The notes beneath the pieces were generated by a model, which saw only the letters and a program-made list of their open reading frames with translations, did no database searches and was not told the DNA's origin. From IMG/VR virus record IMGVR_UViG_3300044695_002129, positions 1-39,245 of that record: a DNA stretch of 39,245 bases; one strand, 5' to 3'. Positions within the stretch are counted from its first letter, which is position 1; every line of letters begins with the position of its first letter. Positions 20,601 through 29,104 of the stretch are shown piece after piece. Made by a program: the position numbers and the translations under genes. Source of the stretch: a virus.

Positions 20601-23293
20601 GCAGCACCATAAATCAAACCATCAGAAGCATATGTGGCTTCGGCACGGACCTCAGCCAAAATACTGAACGAACGCTCTTGTGCTTCTAAATCATAAAACT
20701 CTGATTCAAGATTAGCACGGACAGCATCATACTCTGCACCAACAGGCGTGGAATCTATCACTTCACGCAACTGTTTCATTTCAGCGTTAATGGACCTGAT
20801 TTCTCTGGCTGCAGGAACACCACGACCATTTAAAATCTTTTCTGCCAACCATTCAGGCGACTTCAAATCTATTAACTTCGGATTATGATTAGGGTACATT
20901 TGGGTATAAATGTTTCGCAACTCTACTACAGCCGCATAACGGTCAGGGTCGTTTAACGCTGCACGCAAAGTGCTTACTTCATCAATCATAACAGAATGTA
21001 AAGTAGCGAACTCTCCACGAGCCGTAGCGGTTAATGTCCCAGCAACACGGTTAGCGTCAACAAGTTTTATAACAAGTTCATCCAACCTGCGATGCAGGGT
21101 GGTGATTTCGGCTGTAGTTAAAGCCTTCTTTTTGTATTCACCACTCAAAAAACGGCGTGCAGAATCAGTAGTTGTTTTAATGTAATCTTTGGTTAAAGTT
21201 TTGTTTGTGTCAATACGACCACGCAACTTGGATTGAATTTTTGTTATATAACTAAACGCTTCTTCAAGTTTCAATACCAAACCCTCATCAGGAATGGTTA
21301 CCTTAATTAGCGGTTTAATAAAATCTGAACCATAATCCATAGCCCGCCGAGCAAACGCTGTACGACCTGCAGCCTTGGACATTGAATATGAATATGATTC
21401 CATAATGGAACCAAAGTCTGTTTCAAACCAATCAAATCCAAGTTTTTTTCTAGAAATAGCGTTCAAGCCATCAAGAGTAGCCATCTCTGCTGTTTCCAAT
21501 GAAACACCCAAAAATTCTGATACAACACGCTCACCAGTATCAGGGTTCACATAAGGTGCACGCAACTTACGAAACATCATTGGACCAGTCGGGTCACGAA
21601 TATCTTTTACCGACAAGTCTGCTGTCTTAAACAGATTTGCTTTTTGTGCTTCTAAACCTTTTTGTGACCGCATCCAATCTCTTGCATCGCCACCCATTTT
21701 GTGAAAAATGTAGTCATCAAGAAAACCAATTTCACGGGTAGTAACACTATAATCTTGACCAAATTTTGTTATCTTTTGATTTACTACTTCACGAGCATTA
21801 TTCTGCCAAACTTTAGTGTCCCGTGCCAACTGTTTTAATTCTTCGCTGATTGGTTGCAAAAGCAAATCAGCCTCAGACATTTCAACATAACGGTAAAGAT
21901 TTTGTGCAGCAGTATCACGAATACCGCCCTTACCAGTAACACCTTTAACTCTGTTGCGGATTCCAACGCCAACTAGTTCTCGTTGGCGTTTAATTAAAGG
22001 AACCAAATCTTGATTAAGTTTTGCTGAGGTAGTAGCCATTTCGCCTTTAGCGAAACGCTCGGCAGAAAACTTTCCGATGTTATCCCTGATGGTGCTTAAA
22101 GGTAAATTTTTTCCACGCCCCCCACCAACTTCACGCAATGCTTGCAACGACTTTGGTGTAATAACATCACCAACAGCAGCAACACCTTTTAAACCTGCTC
22201 TTGCACTAGTTGAATAAATAACATCACCCAACGCTGCTCTTGCACGACCAAAAGTATTTGCAAAACCAATTTCCAATGCTCCAGTCTTAGGAACAATTAC
22301 TTTTGCGTAACGCAAACCTAATGCAATACCTTCACCTTCACGAACAACTTTAGGTATACCTGCTGCACCAAGACGCAAAATTTTGTCTGCAACACCTGCT
22401 TCCGCCAACACAGGATATTTCGTAATCATAGAATTAGTGGTTAAATCGGTAAGCAGTGATGCTCTACCGCTATAACCCATGTTGGCATGTGCGCCAACAC
22501 CTGTACGGGTCAAAGGGTCAATAGCAATACTTACACCAAAGTTTAAACCTGCGTCACCAAAAATTCCATCTCTGCCAGTTGAAATAAAATTGTTTTCTGG
22601 GTCAGTACCAAACAAAGAATACTCTTTGTTCATAATATCTTTTGCTATACTTTCAAAAGTTGGACGGTTTTCGTTCAACCATTTTTGTTGCTGCTTCAAA
22701 CCTTCAACACGACTATCAAAACCTAGGGCATCATTCAAAGCAATATAAGGACCAGCAGCATATCTGGCACCAACCTGAACAGTGGTTTGAGCGGCTGCCT
22801 GAACAAAACGACTATAATAACCTAAGCCTTCAAATACCTGTTTAACAACAGGAATGTCTGCAGCCCTGCCAGCCACATTAAGTAAAGCACCGCCAACACT
22901 TTTTGCTGCACCCAAAAGACCACCAGATTGTGATGGTTTATCTTCACCTAATCTGGTGATTTTGTATAGGTCATCTAAACGATTCTTTTTTTGTCCTTCG
23001 CTAAGCAAAGGGTCTTTCATAATCCTAGAAATACCTGCTGCTTCAGCAGCCCTCAGTTCATCCAAATTAGGTGTAGGTGGTTTCGTTGCCTTGGGCAACT
23101 CAATCACCGAAGCAACAGAAGGCATAACAGGCGTGGACATGGGCTTCTTATTTAACAAAGCCTTCTCTGAATATGCTGCAACATTGCCAAGAGTTTTACC
23201 TAAAGGTTTAACCACTGGAGGTACAACAGTTTTAGATGGCGCTTTGTTTAAAAGCGCCTTATCAGACACCAAAGGGTTTTTTAAAACAACCAT
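17666..23293 (-). CDS. Giant internal virion/DNA-ejection-type protein (1875 aa)
   Basis: The largest gene and the last of the late arm. N terminus (1-110) is Pro/Lys-rich with a repeated KALLNK.P motif (residues 12-18 and 44-50). Hydrophobic or amphipathic stretches at about 125-190 (LLGAAKSVGGALLNVAGRA and nearby QVGARYAAGPYIALNDALG) could insert into membrane. The middle is helical and charged, with coiled-coil-like parts near 1130-1260. Near residues 1430-1630 there are strings such as FFKVYATSTVGFVTRNGLSA, VSRIVLHHFDYSDLSSLDEA and KLIPFWIWTSRNVPLQIVNQ, which I recall from giant virion proteins of uncultured podoviruses. No lysozyme, polymerase or protease motif is seen. Likely ejected into the host or forming the ejection conduit, like internal virion proteins of T7-type phages. 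Start and stop overlap neighbouring genes. Confidence 0.75.
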   Translation of the reverse strand: MVVLKNPLVSDKALLNKAPSKTVVPPVVKPLGKTLGNVAAYSEKALLNKKPMSTPVMPSVASVIELPKATKPPTPNLDELRAAEAAGISRIMKDPLLSEGQKKNRLDDLYKITRLGEDKPSQSGGLLGAAKSVGGALLNVAGRAADIPVVKQVFEGLGYYSRFVQAAAQTTVQVGARYAAGPYIALNDALGFDSRVEGLKQQQKWLNENRPTFESIAKDIMNKEYSLFGTDPENNFISTGRDGIFGDAGLNFGVSIAIDPLTRTGVGAHANMGYSGRASLLTDLTTNSMITKYPVLAEAGVADKILRLGAAGIPKVVREGEGIALGLRYAKVIVPKTGALEIGFANTFGRARAALGDVIYSTSARAGLKGVAAVGDVITPKSLQALREVGGGRGKNLPLSTIRDNIGKFSAERFAKGEMATTSAKLNQDLVPLIKRQRELVGVGIRNRVKGVTGKGGIRDTAAQNLYRYVEMSEADLLLQPISEELKQLARDTKVWQNNAREVVNQKITKFGQDYSVTTREIGFLDDYIFHKMGGDARDWMRSQKGLEAQKANLFKTADLSVKDIRDPTGPMMFRKLRAPYVNPDTGERVVSEFLGVSLETAEMATLDGLNAISRKKLGFDWFETDFGSIMESYSYSMSKAAGRTAFARRAMDYGSDFIKPLIKVTIPDEGLVLKLEEAFSYITKIQSKLRGRIDTNKTLTKDYIKTTTDSARRFLSGEYKKKALTTAEITTLHRRLDELVIKLVDANRVAGTLTATARGEFATLHSVMIDEVSTLRAALNDPDRYAAVVELRNIYTQMYPNHNPKLIDLKSPEWLAEKILNGRGVPAAREIRSINAEMKQLREVIDSTPVGAEYDAVRANLESEFYDLEAQERSFSILAEVRAEATYASDGLIYGAAEDLIPLPPESGDFKIFRTKPIDEAFDSSPSSVAMHAPTSTRTEMGPSNVIDLREGPAFSGLFKDDGIIAGIADALEQRGIFEEANQMRQAAQYLNVSGEMGPFAVLDDTMPEVAELVRTVYNHGVSAGYDVGEDAILDALTDVDDLLRLFGRSLDQSSDEVDVFAREIMDGALGHYAQNNMQLGEAGLLVPQRWIDEGIDGLEGEFAVLMPNEFTIPSGDRRPSTNSSARVQQVVDNQFISDIRSGVHEQASLDASISKGMKEEEIISLENAQITSAEARQTIKELAGRKGGLTRAQNARASRAEAAREQLVRTSSVDMEVNGVKTTVTREQAQKVLTAKQKKLENAYVQLEKKIDAMYVAQGVPRSGTKGGSTAQAVTDYRDRIAMLMDDAKVMKTWSNTTGVLLQKDIQDMRMLLNSVPRKGAGAGETSTWARKVDKTLSSMGGIQDPAVRSAYERVTTLLHADEAQLARLEGVALPAVEMALKDVKSGWLGRMIETTEKGWEEIAGLGVQMPEELLASWKPNLARLNTKKGAIVVYEAYKEISNFFKVYATSTVGFVTRNGLSALWTDLAAGVDIGNIPDGFSAARAIGKGGKEGEHWWQHSNWEEFLASKGAERELYETAWKATETSGRGITDDFGGLKFGQTLGQKFTNNPYTRFYQKKNEFIERAVRMPMALDSLRKGKTFDQTVSRIVLHHFDYSDLSSLDEAAKKLIPFWIWTSRNVPLQIVNQWANPAAYSVTDKFQKISPVGNDIIMPSFISDWNPLALGGPNDEGGQWVVTPDLPITRLEQQLKQIATPKGLIGQLTPILKVPIEFVAGKQLGIDVGPFQELKQTTEGAKGLDKYLLAPIAKAMGGDAWVKTNEKGETILDPRVAYLFQNAMPTLAQLNRVTGGQTGGKSSYGERQLGNIANWFGIPIRYVGPQQQESAAVGRTVEIGELFQDLVNSGEILTSKDLKTFLDYIAKNPQGLTTPTAP
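17688..17704 (+). terminator. Intrinsic terminator of the early arm, inside the antisense gene
   Basis: AACCC (17688-17692), TTGC, GGGTT (17697-17701) with a T5 run (17700-17704), 19 bases after the last early stop. It lies within the last 40 bases of the coding sequence of the opposing giant gene. The G/C stem is short, so efficiency is uncertain. Confidence 0.6.
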
Positions 23294-24660
23294 TATCTAG
23301 TTAGAAACCCTTGACCGAAACCACTACCTATCCCAGACCTATCAAGTGCTTCTTCAAGTCTTTTTCGTTGTTCGGGTGTCAAACCACCAACTTCATTACC
23401 AGCAACATCCATAGGACTAACAGCAGGAGTAGGTCGTGACGCTAACGGATAATCTGTTTCACCCTTAGTTCTAATCTCTGCAGCATTATCCAAAGCCTGC
23501 TGGAAGGTATTCATAATGTCACCCTCAGCACTAGTGCGATTAGTGTTCAAACTAGCAAGAGCATCAGCAAACTTGGTGTTAATACCCGACTGCAACCTAG
23601 GTTGTTCCAATGCCAAATAATCCCTGCCAGATTTAGCAGCACCCATCCCAGCATTTCTTAAAGCATCCACATAATTGGTCTGTGCGTTCCCATACTGTGT
23701 ATTAGACCTAGAAATCAACTGTTTCATAAAGTCATTCACAGCCGCATCAGAAGCCGACTGGGCTGCAACCTGACCTGTGTCAGCACCCTGAGACTGCAAA
23801 GCAGTCATCAAAGCATTTTGTTGCTGAGGAATATTCAACAAAGGAACATCCGTATAAGCACTAGGAGTAATTAACCTAGATAGAAAGTCTTTCTCAGACG
23901 CATTAATATCTGTCCCAGCCTGACTTAATACCTGTTGTAGATAATTTAGTTGCTCCTGTTTTTGTGTACCCAAGGCGGCAGCCTGTGGGTCATAAAGGTC
24001 AGCCAAACGCTGCATAGCATCAGTCTTGGCGGTACCAGCACGAGTTTCATAACCACCAATAGAGTTCATAATCGCATCATAAGCAGCCTGATTATCTGTC
24101 GCATCTTTAGTTGCTTTCGCAGCCGCCTCATTAGCCTTCACGGTTTCTTTAGCGTTAGCAGTTTCAATAGCAAGATATTCTTTACGCAACATAGCACGAT
24201 TAGCAGGTGTGTCAGGCAAACCTGACATACGCAACTGGTTAGCAATATAGGATTTTATGGGTGTATTAGTAGCCATGTTTGCGTTTCCTTTTCCACCACC
24301 ACCTTGTGGTGGACTGTTACTTTTATCTATACTGTTAGGGATGCCATCACCATCAGCATCTTCTTTACCCCAAGCAGTTCTTGCTTTCTCATCGGCTTTT
24401 AACGCAAGCATCCGTGCTTCACCTTCTGCTGCAGCATTTTTTTCAAATGCCAAACGAGACTTTCGTTGCTCAGGAGTTAACGGTGGCAAATTAGGTTGAA
24501 CCGCACCACCACTAGGAGGTTTTTTGTTTTGCTCATAAATATCTATTGCAGCAGCAATTTCTTCTGGGGTGAAACCACCAGAACCGCCACTAGGTGTGGT
24601 AGTTGTAGTGGTAGTGCTAGACTCTCGTACCAGACGACCATTTTTATAAACGATAGCCAT
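23293..24660 (-). CDS. Internal/ejection-type virion protein with calcium-site-like motif (455 aa)
   Basis: N terminus has a Thr run (STTTTTTTPSGGSGG) and Pro/Gly-rich linkers. At about residues 99-113 the string EDADGDGIPNSIDKS matches the DxDxDGIPNxxD calcium loop of thrombospondin type-3 repeats. The rest is Ala/Gln-rich helix (residues 150-400, KANEAAAKATKDATDNQAAY and similar), low in aromatics, with long coiled-coil character. Adjacent to the giant gene and the 145-residue protein, it fits an internal virion protein of a short-tailed phage. The calcium loop is unusual for this class. The stop overlaps the next start. Confidence 0.65.
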   Translation of the reverse strand: MAIVYKNGRLVRESSTTTTTTTPSGGSGGFTPEEIAAAIDIYEQNKKPPSGGAVQPNLPPLTPEQRKSRLAFEKNAAAEGEARMLALKADEKARTAWGKEDADGDGIPNSIDKSNSPPQGGGGKGNANMATNTPIKSYIANQLRMSGLPDTPANRAMLRKEYLAIETANAKETVKANEAAAKATKDATDNQAAYDAIMNSIGGYETRAGTAKTDAMQRLADLYDPQAAALGTQKQEQLNYLQQVLSQAGTDINASEKDFLSRLITPSAYTDVPLLNIPQQQNALMTALQSQGADTGQVAAQSASDAAVNDFMKQLISRSNTQYGNAQTNYVDALRNAGMGAAKSGRDYLALEQPRLQSGINTKFADALASLNTNRTSAEGDIMNTFQQALDNAAEIRTKGETDYPLASRPTPAVSPMDVAGNEVGGLTPEQRKRLEEALDRSGIGSGFGQGFLTR

Positions 24661-24662
24661 AA

Positions 24663-25100
24663 TTAATATCCTTGTAACTGGCGCAACGCCGTAGCAGTAT
24701 CAATAATCCGTTGATTTTTAGCCAAAGCCAAATCGTTTATATACTGTTGCAACTCGGACTCCGAAGCCGCCTCGTCCGTGCTAATTCGGTTTAGTTGGTC
24801 TTGCAAGTTTAATGTTTCTGCACCCAAGTTGCTTTGCAAATTGGTTGCATACTTTTCCAAACCTGAACGCTGAATACCCGAAGTCACATTCGGACCAGCC
24901 AAACCACGCCTACCATATTGCGCCATCTTAGGTGCAAAACCTTCAACATACTGTTTAGTAATATCAGACATTTTGCGTGACCCACGCTGCTGACCTAGAG
25001 TAGCAGCCTGTTGATTAGCAATAGAACGATTCTTCCTACGAAGAATCGCACCTGCTTCACTTAAACCATAATTGCCTGAGACAGCATCCATCATGCTCAT
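24663..25100 (-). CDS. Small internal virion-type protein (145 aa)
   Basis: Reads MSMMDAVSGNYGLSEAGAIL followed by RRKNRSIANQQAATLGQQRG and a helical Gln/Asn-rich remainder (LEKYATNLQSNLGAETLNLQ, ESELQQYINDLALAKNQRI). The N-terminal segment is amphipathic and the C-terminal third is coiled-coil-like, as in the smallest of the three internal proteins of podoviruses. The following gene, separated by two bases, is the 455-residue virion protein. No enzyme motif is present. Confidence 0.6.
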   Translation of the reverse strand: MSMMDAVSGNYGLSEAGAILRRKNRSIANQQAATLGQQRGSRKMSDITKQYVEGFAPKMAQYGRRGLAGPNVTSGIQRSGLEKYATNLQSNLGAETLNLQDQLNRISTDEAASESELQQYINDLALAKNQRIIDTATALRQLQGY

Positions 25101-25268
25101 TTAATACCTCGTCTGTTGTTCTTTAAACTTATTTGCAGGCTTACTTTTCAAATCATCAATTTCTAATTGCAAGCGTTCCAACTCACCACGCAACGAAGAA
25201 AAGATGCTCTGCAAAGCATCCTTATCGGTACCACTAAGCGTGGACAAGAAAGGTGAGTTCCAAGCCAT
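25101..25268 (-). CDS. Coiled-coil microprotein (55 aa)
   Basis: A short frame from ATG 25268, whose A is the last base of the preceding gene's stop, ending directly before the next ATG. It reads MAWNSPFLSTLSGTDKDALQ, SIFSSLRGELERLQLEID and DLKSKPANKFKEQQTRY. The middle is a heptad-like coiled coil (LRGELERLQLEIDDL). It fills what would otherwise be a gap of about 165 bases in a fully packed operon. Possibly a small tail or internal protein; the role is not known. Confidence 0.65.
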   Translation of the reverse strand: MAWNSPFLSTLSGTDKDALQSIFSSLRGELERLQLEIDDLKSKPANKFKEQQTRY

Positions 25269-25495
25269 TAGGAAAAAATTTGTGAACCTAAAATTATTGC
25301 TGAAGAATCACCTGCAGCCAACTGACCAGCAACAGTGGCATCAAGTTTGCTGTATGTAATTGCCCCGTCATCAATGTTTGTCCCAGCAGCAATACCTTCA
25401 GTAAAAACTTTTACATCGTTAAAGTTTGCGTTAACTTCTGTAGCAACGGCAGCCGTGCCGTTGGTAAATGTGTTGGTAAATGTTAGTGTAGCCAT
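25268..25495 (-). CDS. Short fibre/neck-like protein (75 aa)
   Basis: Sequence MATLTFTNTFTNGTAAVATE then VNANFNDVKVFTEGIAAGT and NIDDGAITYSKL. The pattern of a Thr/Asn-rich beta strand, NGTxAxAxxVNANF and GAITxSKL is very common at the N termini of phage tail fibres and spikes, where it forms the attachment trimer. Here it is free-standing, without a receptor-binding part, so it might be an adaptor between tail and fibre or a truncated fibre. The adjacent beta-propeller-like protein supports a tail location. Confidence 0.65.
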   Translation of the reverse strand: MATLTFTNTFTNGTAAVATEVNANFNDVKVFTEGIAAGTNIDDGAITYSKLDATVAGQLAAGDSSAIILGSQIFS

Positions 25496-25497
25496 AA

Positions 25498-27099
25498 TTA
25501 ACCTTTAACTTTCCGTGCCTGATATTTGTATCCGATACTATTGATACCCCACTTTTGTCCTGATGGACCATTAAATTCAAGTTGAATACATTTTGCTAAA
25601 CCTAAATTTGAACCAGTCAAAATAGTGCTAGAAATAGCACCACTAGACCAATTGTCACCCCATACCCCAGAACCCCAAACAAGACCAGAAGTAGGAGGTA
25701 TTTGAGTCAAGTTAAATACACGGCGTTCATTGCCAACGCTTTCATCAAAGTTGTGATAAACATTCACCACAATAGTTTGTGCTGAAGCAACTTCTTTAAC
25801 AACAACATCAGGTCTGCGAAACATTTTCTTTTGCATATATGACCCACCATCAAACCAGCGTGTCCGATAATAACTAGTAAAACCTACATCGGTACCAGTA
25901 ATATTGTCCAACTCTTCACTATACATGTCAACTTTTATAACATAAGGTTCAGTTGGATGAATCATCAACTTATAATCATTGTTACTTGAATCAGTCCAAT
26001 CACAACCAGAAACCAATCCTTTAGAGTCGCTGGTAGAAAAAATTGTGTAAACACCATTACGAATAGATGGGTCCAAAACAAAATTTACTGTAGGCGTAGA
26101 AACAGTAGTAGAAGTAGAATACGGCTGAGACAACCAAACACGCTTACCAACCCAAGACAAACTGATAGAAGCATGGTCAGTTTCGTTAATGTAACCTAAA
26201 TCAAAAAGGGGACGAATGTTGTCAAACATGTCTCTAAATGTTGAACCATTATAAAAATAGGTTCCATCATTATGAACATAAAAATATACTCCAGTGTCAG
26301 CAACAGCAATACTGCGAGAAGATTGAACACCCATATTGTTTGTTAACTCAACAACTTGAAAAGTGTCGGTATCATAACCAGTTAAAATATATATAGCGTT
26401 TTCTTTGAAAATCATTAACTGACCAGAAACATTAGCCAAACCTTTAATACCGTTACCACCAGCATTAATTTCAATATAGTTTGTTGCGTTCCAGTTCTCA
26501 GGAGAGTTTTCCAACGACCAATAAACCCGATTAGCATGACGAGTAGAATCAAAAGTAACATCAGCCGCAAACATTTTGTTTGCGTGAACAGCCAAATGTT
26601 TAGCCTGAAACAAAGTATGAACACTAGCATCAGGTGTCGTAGTCAAAAAATTACCTGTAGCAACAGGGGTCAACGCTGTTGCGTAAGTGTCACCAGTTTC
26701 CCAACGATAAACAGAAGCAGAATCAGACAAATACAGTTTGTTACCCCAAGCAACATGAGCCATACCAGTATTAGTCGTAGTAGAAACAATATCGTTACCA
26801 GACGAATACTGTAACTTAGAAAAGTTTCCGCCAGAAGATTTATAAACACGAGTGCTAGTAAACAACATAACATAATGGGTAGCACCATAAAATGGATATA
26901 ATTTTTTAGGTGCCCAAGTACCAGACACAGCAGTAGTGTTCAGTCTGCGTTGCGCACCACGAGAAAACACTCCACCTCGTGGGTCAATTTCAACATTCAA
27001 CATTTTGGGTGACTCATAGTTAGCCAACTGAAACTGGTCCGCACGAAAGTTTATACCACCAGTAAAATCAGACACCTCAACAATGTTTAAACCAGCCAT
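25498..27099 (-). CDS. Tail hub/nozzle beta-propeller-like protein (533 aa)
   Basis: Start ATG 27099 (MAGLNIVEVSDFTGGINF) is preferred: it overlaps the upstream stop as TAATG and has GGAG upstream; a TTG at 27114 has no support. The sequence consists of repeating beta blades with Trp and Asp-rich turns, e.g. KLYPFYGATHYVMLFTSTR, MAHVAWGNKLYLSDS, VYWSLENSPENWNATNYIEI and GQLMIFKENAIYILTG. This resembles gp10-type packaged-DNA-stabilising or nozzle proteins of P22- and T7-like phages. It probably closes the tail channel below the adaptor. No enzyme motif is visible. Confidence 0.65.
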   Translation of the reverse strand: MAGLNIVEVSDFTGGINFRADQFQLANYESPKMLNVEIDPRGGVFSRGAQRRLNTTAVSGTWAPKKLYPFYGATHYVMLFTSTRVYKSSGGNFSKLQYSSGNDIVSTTTNTGMAHVAWGNKLYLSDSASVYRWETGDTYATALTPVATGNFLTTTPDASVHTLFQAKHLAVHANKMFAADVTFDSTRHANRVYWSLENSPENWNATNYIEINAGGNGIKGLANVSGQLMIFKENAIYILTGYDTDTFQVVELTNNMGVQSSRSIAVADTGVYFYVHNDGTYFYNGSTFRDMFDNIRPLFDLGYINETDHASISLSWVGKRVWLSQPYSTSTTVSTPTVNFVLDPSIRNGVYTIFSTSDSKGLVSGCDWTDSSNNDYKLMIHPTEPYVIKVDMYSEELDNITGTDVGFTSYYRTRWFDGGSYMQKKMFRRPDVVVKEVASAQTIVVNVYHNFDESVGNERRVFNLTQIPPTSGLVWGSGVWGDNWSSGAISSTILTGSNLGLAKCIQLEFNGPSGQKWGINSIGYKYQARKVKG

Positions 27100-27818
27100 T
27101 AATACTGGCTCCAATCAAAGTTCCGTCCCAAAGTAGCAGTCCAACCATTAAAAGTAGGACGACCCTTAGTACGACCAGCAGACACAATAGTGTAAGCATG
27201 ACTAGTTGGCTTAGTAACATTCGCTCTCGCTATTTGCACACCCTCATCAAAAGCCCGTTTATAAACCTCAGCCATAGCCGCATCTTCCAAACTTTGGAAA
27301 ATACGAGAACAAGCATAATAAACTAAAGCAAAATGCAAATTAGGGCTAGCATCAACAGCACCACCAGTAGTAGCCCAATCAATCGGCTCACGATAACCAC
27401 GAGCCGTCAAAGTCCGAACCGTACTCGGCTTAGGAAACAAATGAATCTTCCCCTGCCACACAGCATAAAACAGTGGGTCACCAGAAGTATCATAAGTACC
27501 CAAATAAGTTTCCTCAAGAGTGTCATAACCAACCATCTCCAAACGCTTACCAATACCCGTAGCGTCCGTAATAGAAACAACACTAGCAATAGGGTCAGCC
27601 GTCAAAGCCGACACCGTATAAGCCCTCTGGTTAGCAACAGTATTAAAAGTAAACGAAGTCTCTAGAAAAGTCCAACGCTGCTCCAAATCCAGAATACGGT
27701 AATAGCCGTCACGAATATAAAGATTCAACAAAGAATCAGACAGGTCCTCGGTGTCAAGGTCAGTGATGTCTCGGACTGTGCTACGCAAAGTAGCAGCAGT
27801 CATCGTCTGGTAAGCCAT
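27099..27818 (-). CDS. Head-tail adaptor-like protein (239 aa)
   Basis: Begins MAYQTMTAATLRSTVRDITD and continues LDTEDLSDSLLNLYIRDGYY with RILDLEQRWTFLETSF. The pattern (helical N terminus with LNxxIxxGYxxILxxEQRW, then beta) is typical of the podovirus adaptor that sits under the portal, sometimes called gp4-like or gp11-like. The C-terminal part has KPTSHAYTIVSAGRTKGRP. Its neighbour is the beta-propeller-like tail protein, matching the order adaptor then nozzle. The assignment is from pattern only. Confidence 0.6.
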   Translation of the reverse strand: MAYQTMTAATLRSTVRDITDLDTEDLSDSLLNLYIRDGYYRILDLEQRWTFLETSFTFNTVANQRAYTVSALTADPIASVVSITDATGIGKRLEMVGYDTLEETYLGTYDTSGDPLFYAVWQGKIHLFPKPSTVRTLTARGYREPIDWATTGGAVDASPNLHFALVYYACSRIFQSLEDAAMAEVYKRAFDEGVQIARANVTKPTSHAYTIVSAGRTKGRPTFNGWTATLGRNFDWSQY

Positions 27819-28057
27819 TATGACTCCTTAAGGACAGTGGGTTTAGCAGTTTTGCGTGAATGACCTACGCACAGTTCTTGTCCACGCACCCGATTGGCTC
27901 CACAGGTATCATCGTTGCCCGTACATTTGTCGCCACGACCAATGTACGGTCCACTACCAGACGCAAGTTTAGAACCTGCAGTTGCACCAGCAGGACGGTT
28001 ACCATAAACAGGTACACCATATAAGGAATGGGCGGGGACAGAGTTTTTAATCATCAC
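27818..28057 (-). CDS. Small Cys/His protein (79 aa), conserved phage type
   Basis: Reads MMIKNSVPAHSLYGVPVYG and NRPAGATAGSKLASGSGPYI, then GRGDKCTGNDDTCGANRVRG and QELCVGHSRKTAK. The C-terminal string CTGNDDTC(x8)ELCVGH offers three Cys and one His, a likely zinc site of the kind often seen in small phage structural genes. Two adjacent ATG codons make the start ambiguous by one residue. It follows the basic protein cluster. Function is unknown. Confidence 0.65.
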   Translation of the reverse strand: MMIKNSVPAHSLYGVPVYGNRPAGATAGSKLASGSGPYIGRGDKCTGNDDTCGANRVRGQELCVGHSRKTAKPTVLKES

Positions 28058-28084
28058 TCATACGGGAATTGTTCCCCAAAACTG

Positions 28085-28549
28085 TTATTTGTCTTGCCTA
28101 CCCATAAGCAACTTGATTATAGAAGCAAAATCGTTTACAGCGTTTGTAGCACCTTTGGTGCCAACAGCCCCACCTTTAACCTTTTTTAAAACTTTACCAG
28201 CACCCAAAGGAGCAGTAGAAAACAGCAAATTAGCAATATTCTTAACACTATCAGTAGCACTCTGTTTAGGTTTACCCAAATTGTATGCAGAGTCAGCACC
28301 AAACCATTGACCCAAACCAGTATTAGCCAACGCCTCTATACCTTTACCACCCTTAGAAATATATGCTTGTGTTTGCGGAGCAACACCAAACATATCTTTA
28401 CCAGCACCCATAGGAGGAACCTCAATGTCTGCAGCCTCTTGAAACAAATCCTTGGATTTCTGACCAACAGCCTGAGATTCAATAAACTTTAAAATAGCCT
28501 CAATATCAAAACCAGACTTCTTGGCAACCTTAGGTTTCTTAACAGCCAT
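28085..28549 (-). CDS. Basic N-terminal protein (154 aa), virion-associated candidate
   Basis: Starts MAVKKPKVAKKSGFDIEAIL, then KFIESQAVGQKSKDLFQEAA, and a Lys/Gly/Ala-rich remainder (LGAGKVLKKVKGGAVGTKGA). It belongs to a run of five neighbouring small basic genes and, with them, is probably translated at high level in the late operon. There are no cysteines and no signal peptide. One internal hydrophobic region (about 108-118, NIANLLFSTAPLG) could be a membrane-active segment. Role unknown; a minor capsid or DNA-binding function is plausible. Confidence 0.6.
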   Translation of the reverse strand: MAVKKPKVAKKSGFDIEAILKFIESQAVGQKSKDLFQEAADIEVPPMGAGKDMFGVAPQTQAYISKGGKGIEALANTGLGQWFGADSAYNLGKPKQSATDSVKNIANLLFSTAPLGAGKVLKKVKGGAVGTKGATNAVNDFASIIKLLMGRQDK

Positions 28550-28555
28550 AACTAG

Positions 28556-29104
28556 TTACTTAGGCTTATTTTTTTTGATGTCCTTACGGACCTGCTTAGC
28601 ACGATTAGCGTTCCTAGAATCTCGGCGTGCTTTAGCATCAGCAGAGTTACGACCACCAGACTCCTTATATGCCTGTTGACGCTCCTTACGGCGTGCAGCA
28701 TCCCTGACGGCTTTAGCCTCATCAGCGTTCTGCCTAGCACCCATACTCTTAGCACGATTAGCAATACCTCGTGAACGGGCTTCCTCAGCCATACGACCAC
28801 GAACAGTAGACGAACTTTTAGCAGCCTCGTCAGCATAAAACTGTCTGCCGCTAAGTTTGCCCCATTCTTTAGCCAACTGATTCTGACCTTTACGAGTATC
28901 CAACATTCGTTGGCTACGCAACTCTAGTTGACGGGCAGCCTCAATGGCTTTCTTGCGTGCAGCATCCCCAGATGCAGCAGCAGCCTTCTTAGGCATCGGT
29001 GGCTTCTTACCTGCACCACCAGCCGCAGTCTTGGCAGTTTTACCAGCCTTACGCAAAAGAGCAACACCGCCCTTAAGAATATCGTCAGCACCACGCTTTT
29101 TCAC
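28556..29104 (-). CDS. Highly basic protein (182 aa), DNA-condensing candidate
   Basis: Begins MKKRGADDILKGGVALLRKA, and more than a quarter of residues are Lys or Arg, with Ala-rich helical blocks (AAAASGDAARKKAIEAARQL, DAARRKERQQAYKESGGRN), ending RAKQVRKDIKKNKPK. The composition recalls histone H1 tails and the basic core proteins that condense genomes in virions. It shares an N-terminal DDI.. helix with neighbours at 29101-29328 and 36929-37297. The Arg/Lys placement is spread over the whole length, so it is not a simple nuclear-type tail. Function is inferred from charge. Confidence 0.65.
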   Translation of the reverse strand: MKKRGADDILKGGVALLRKAGKTAKTAAGGAGKKPPMPKKAAAASGDAARKKAIEAARQLELRSQRMLDTRKGQNQLAKEWGKLSGRQFYADEAAKSSSTVRGRMAEEARSRGIANRAKSMGARQNADEAKAVRDAARRKERQQAYKESGGRNSADAKARRDSRNANRAKQVRKDIKKNKPK

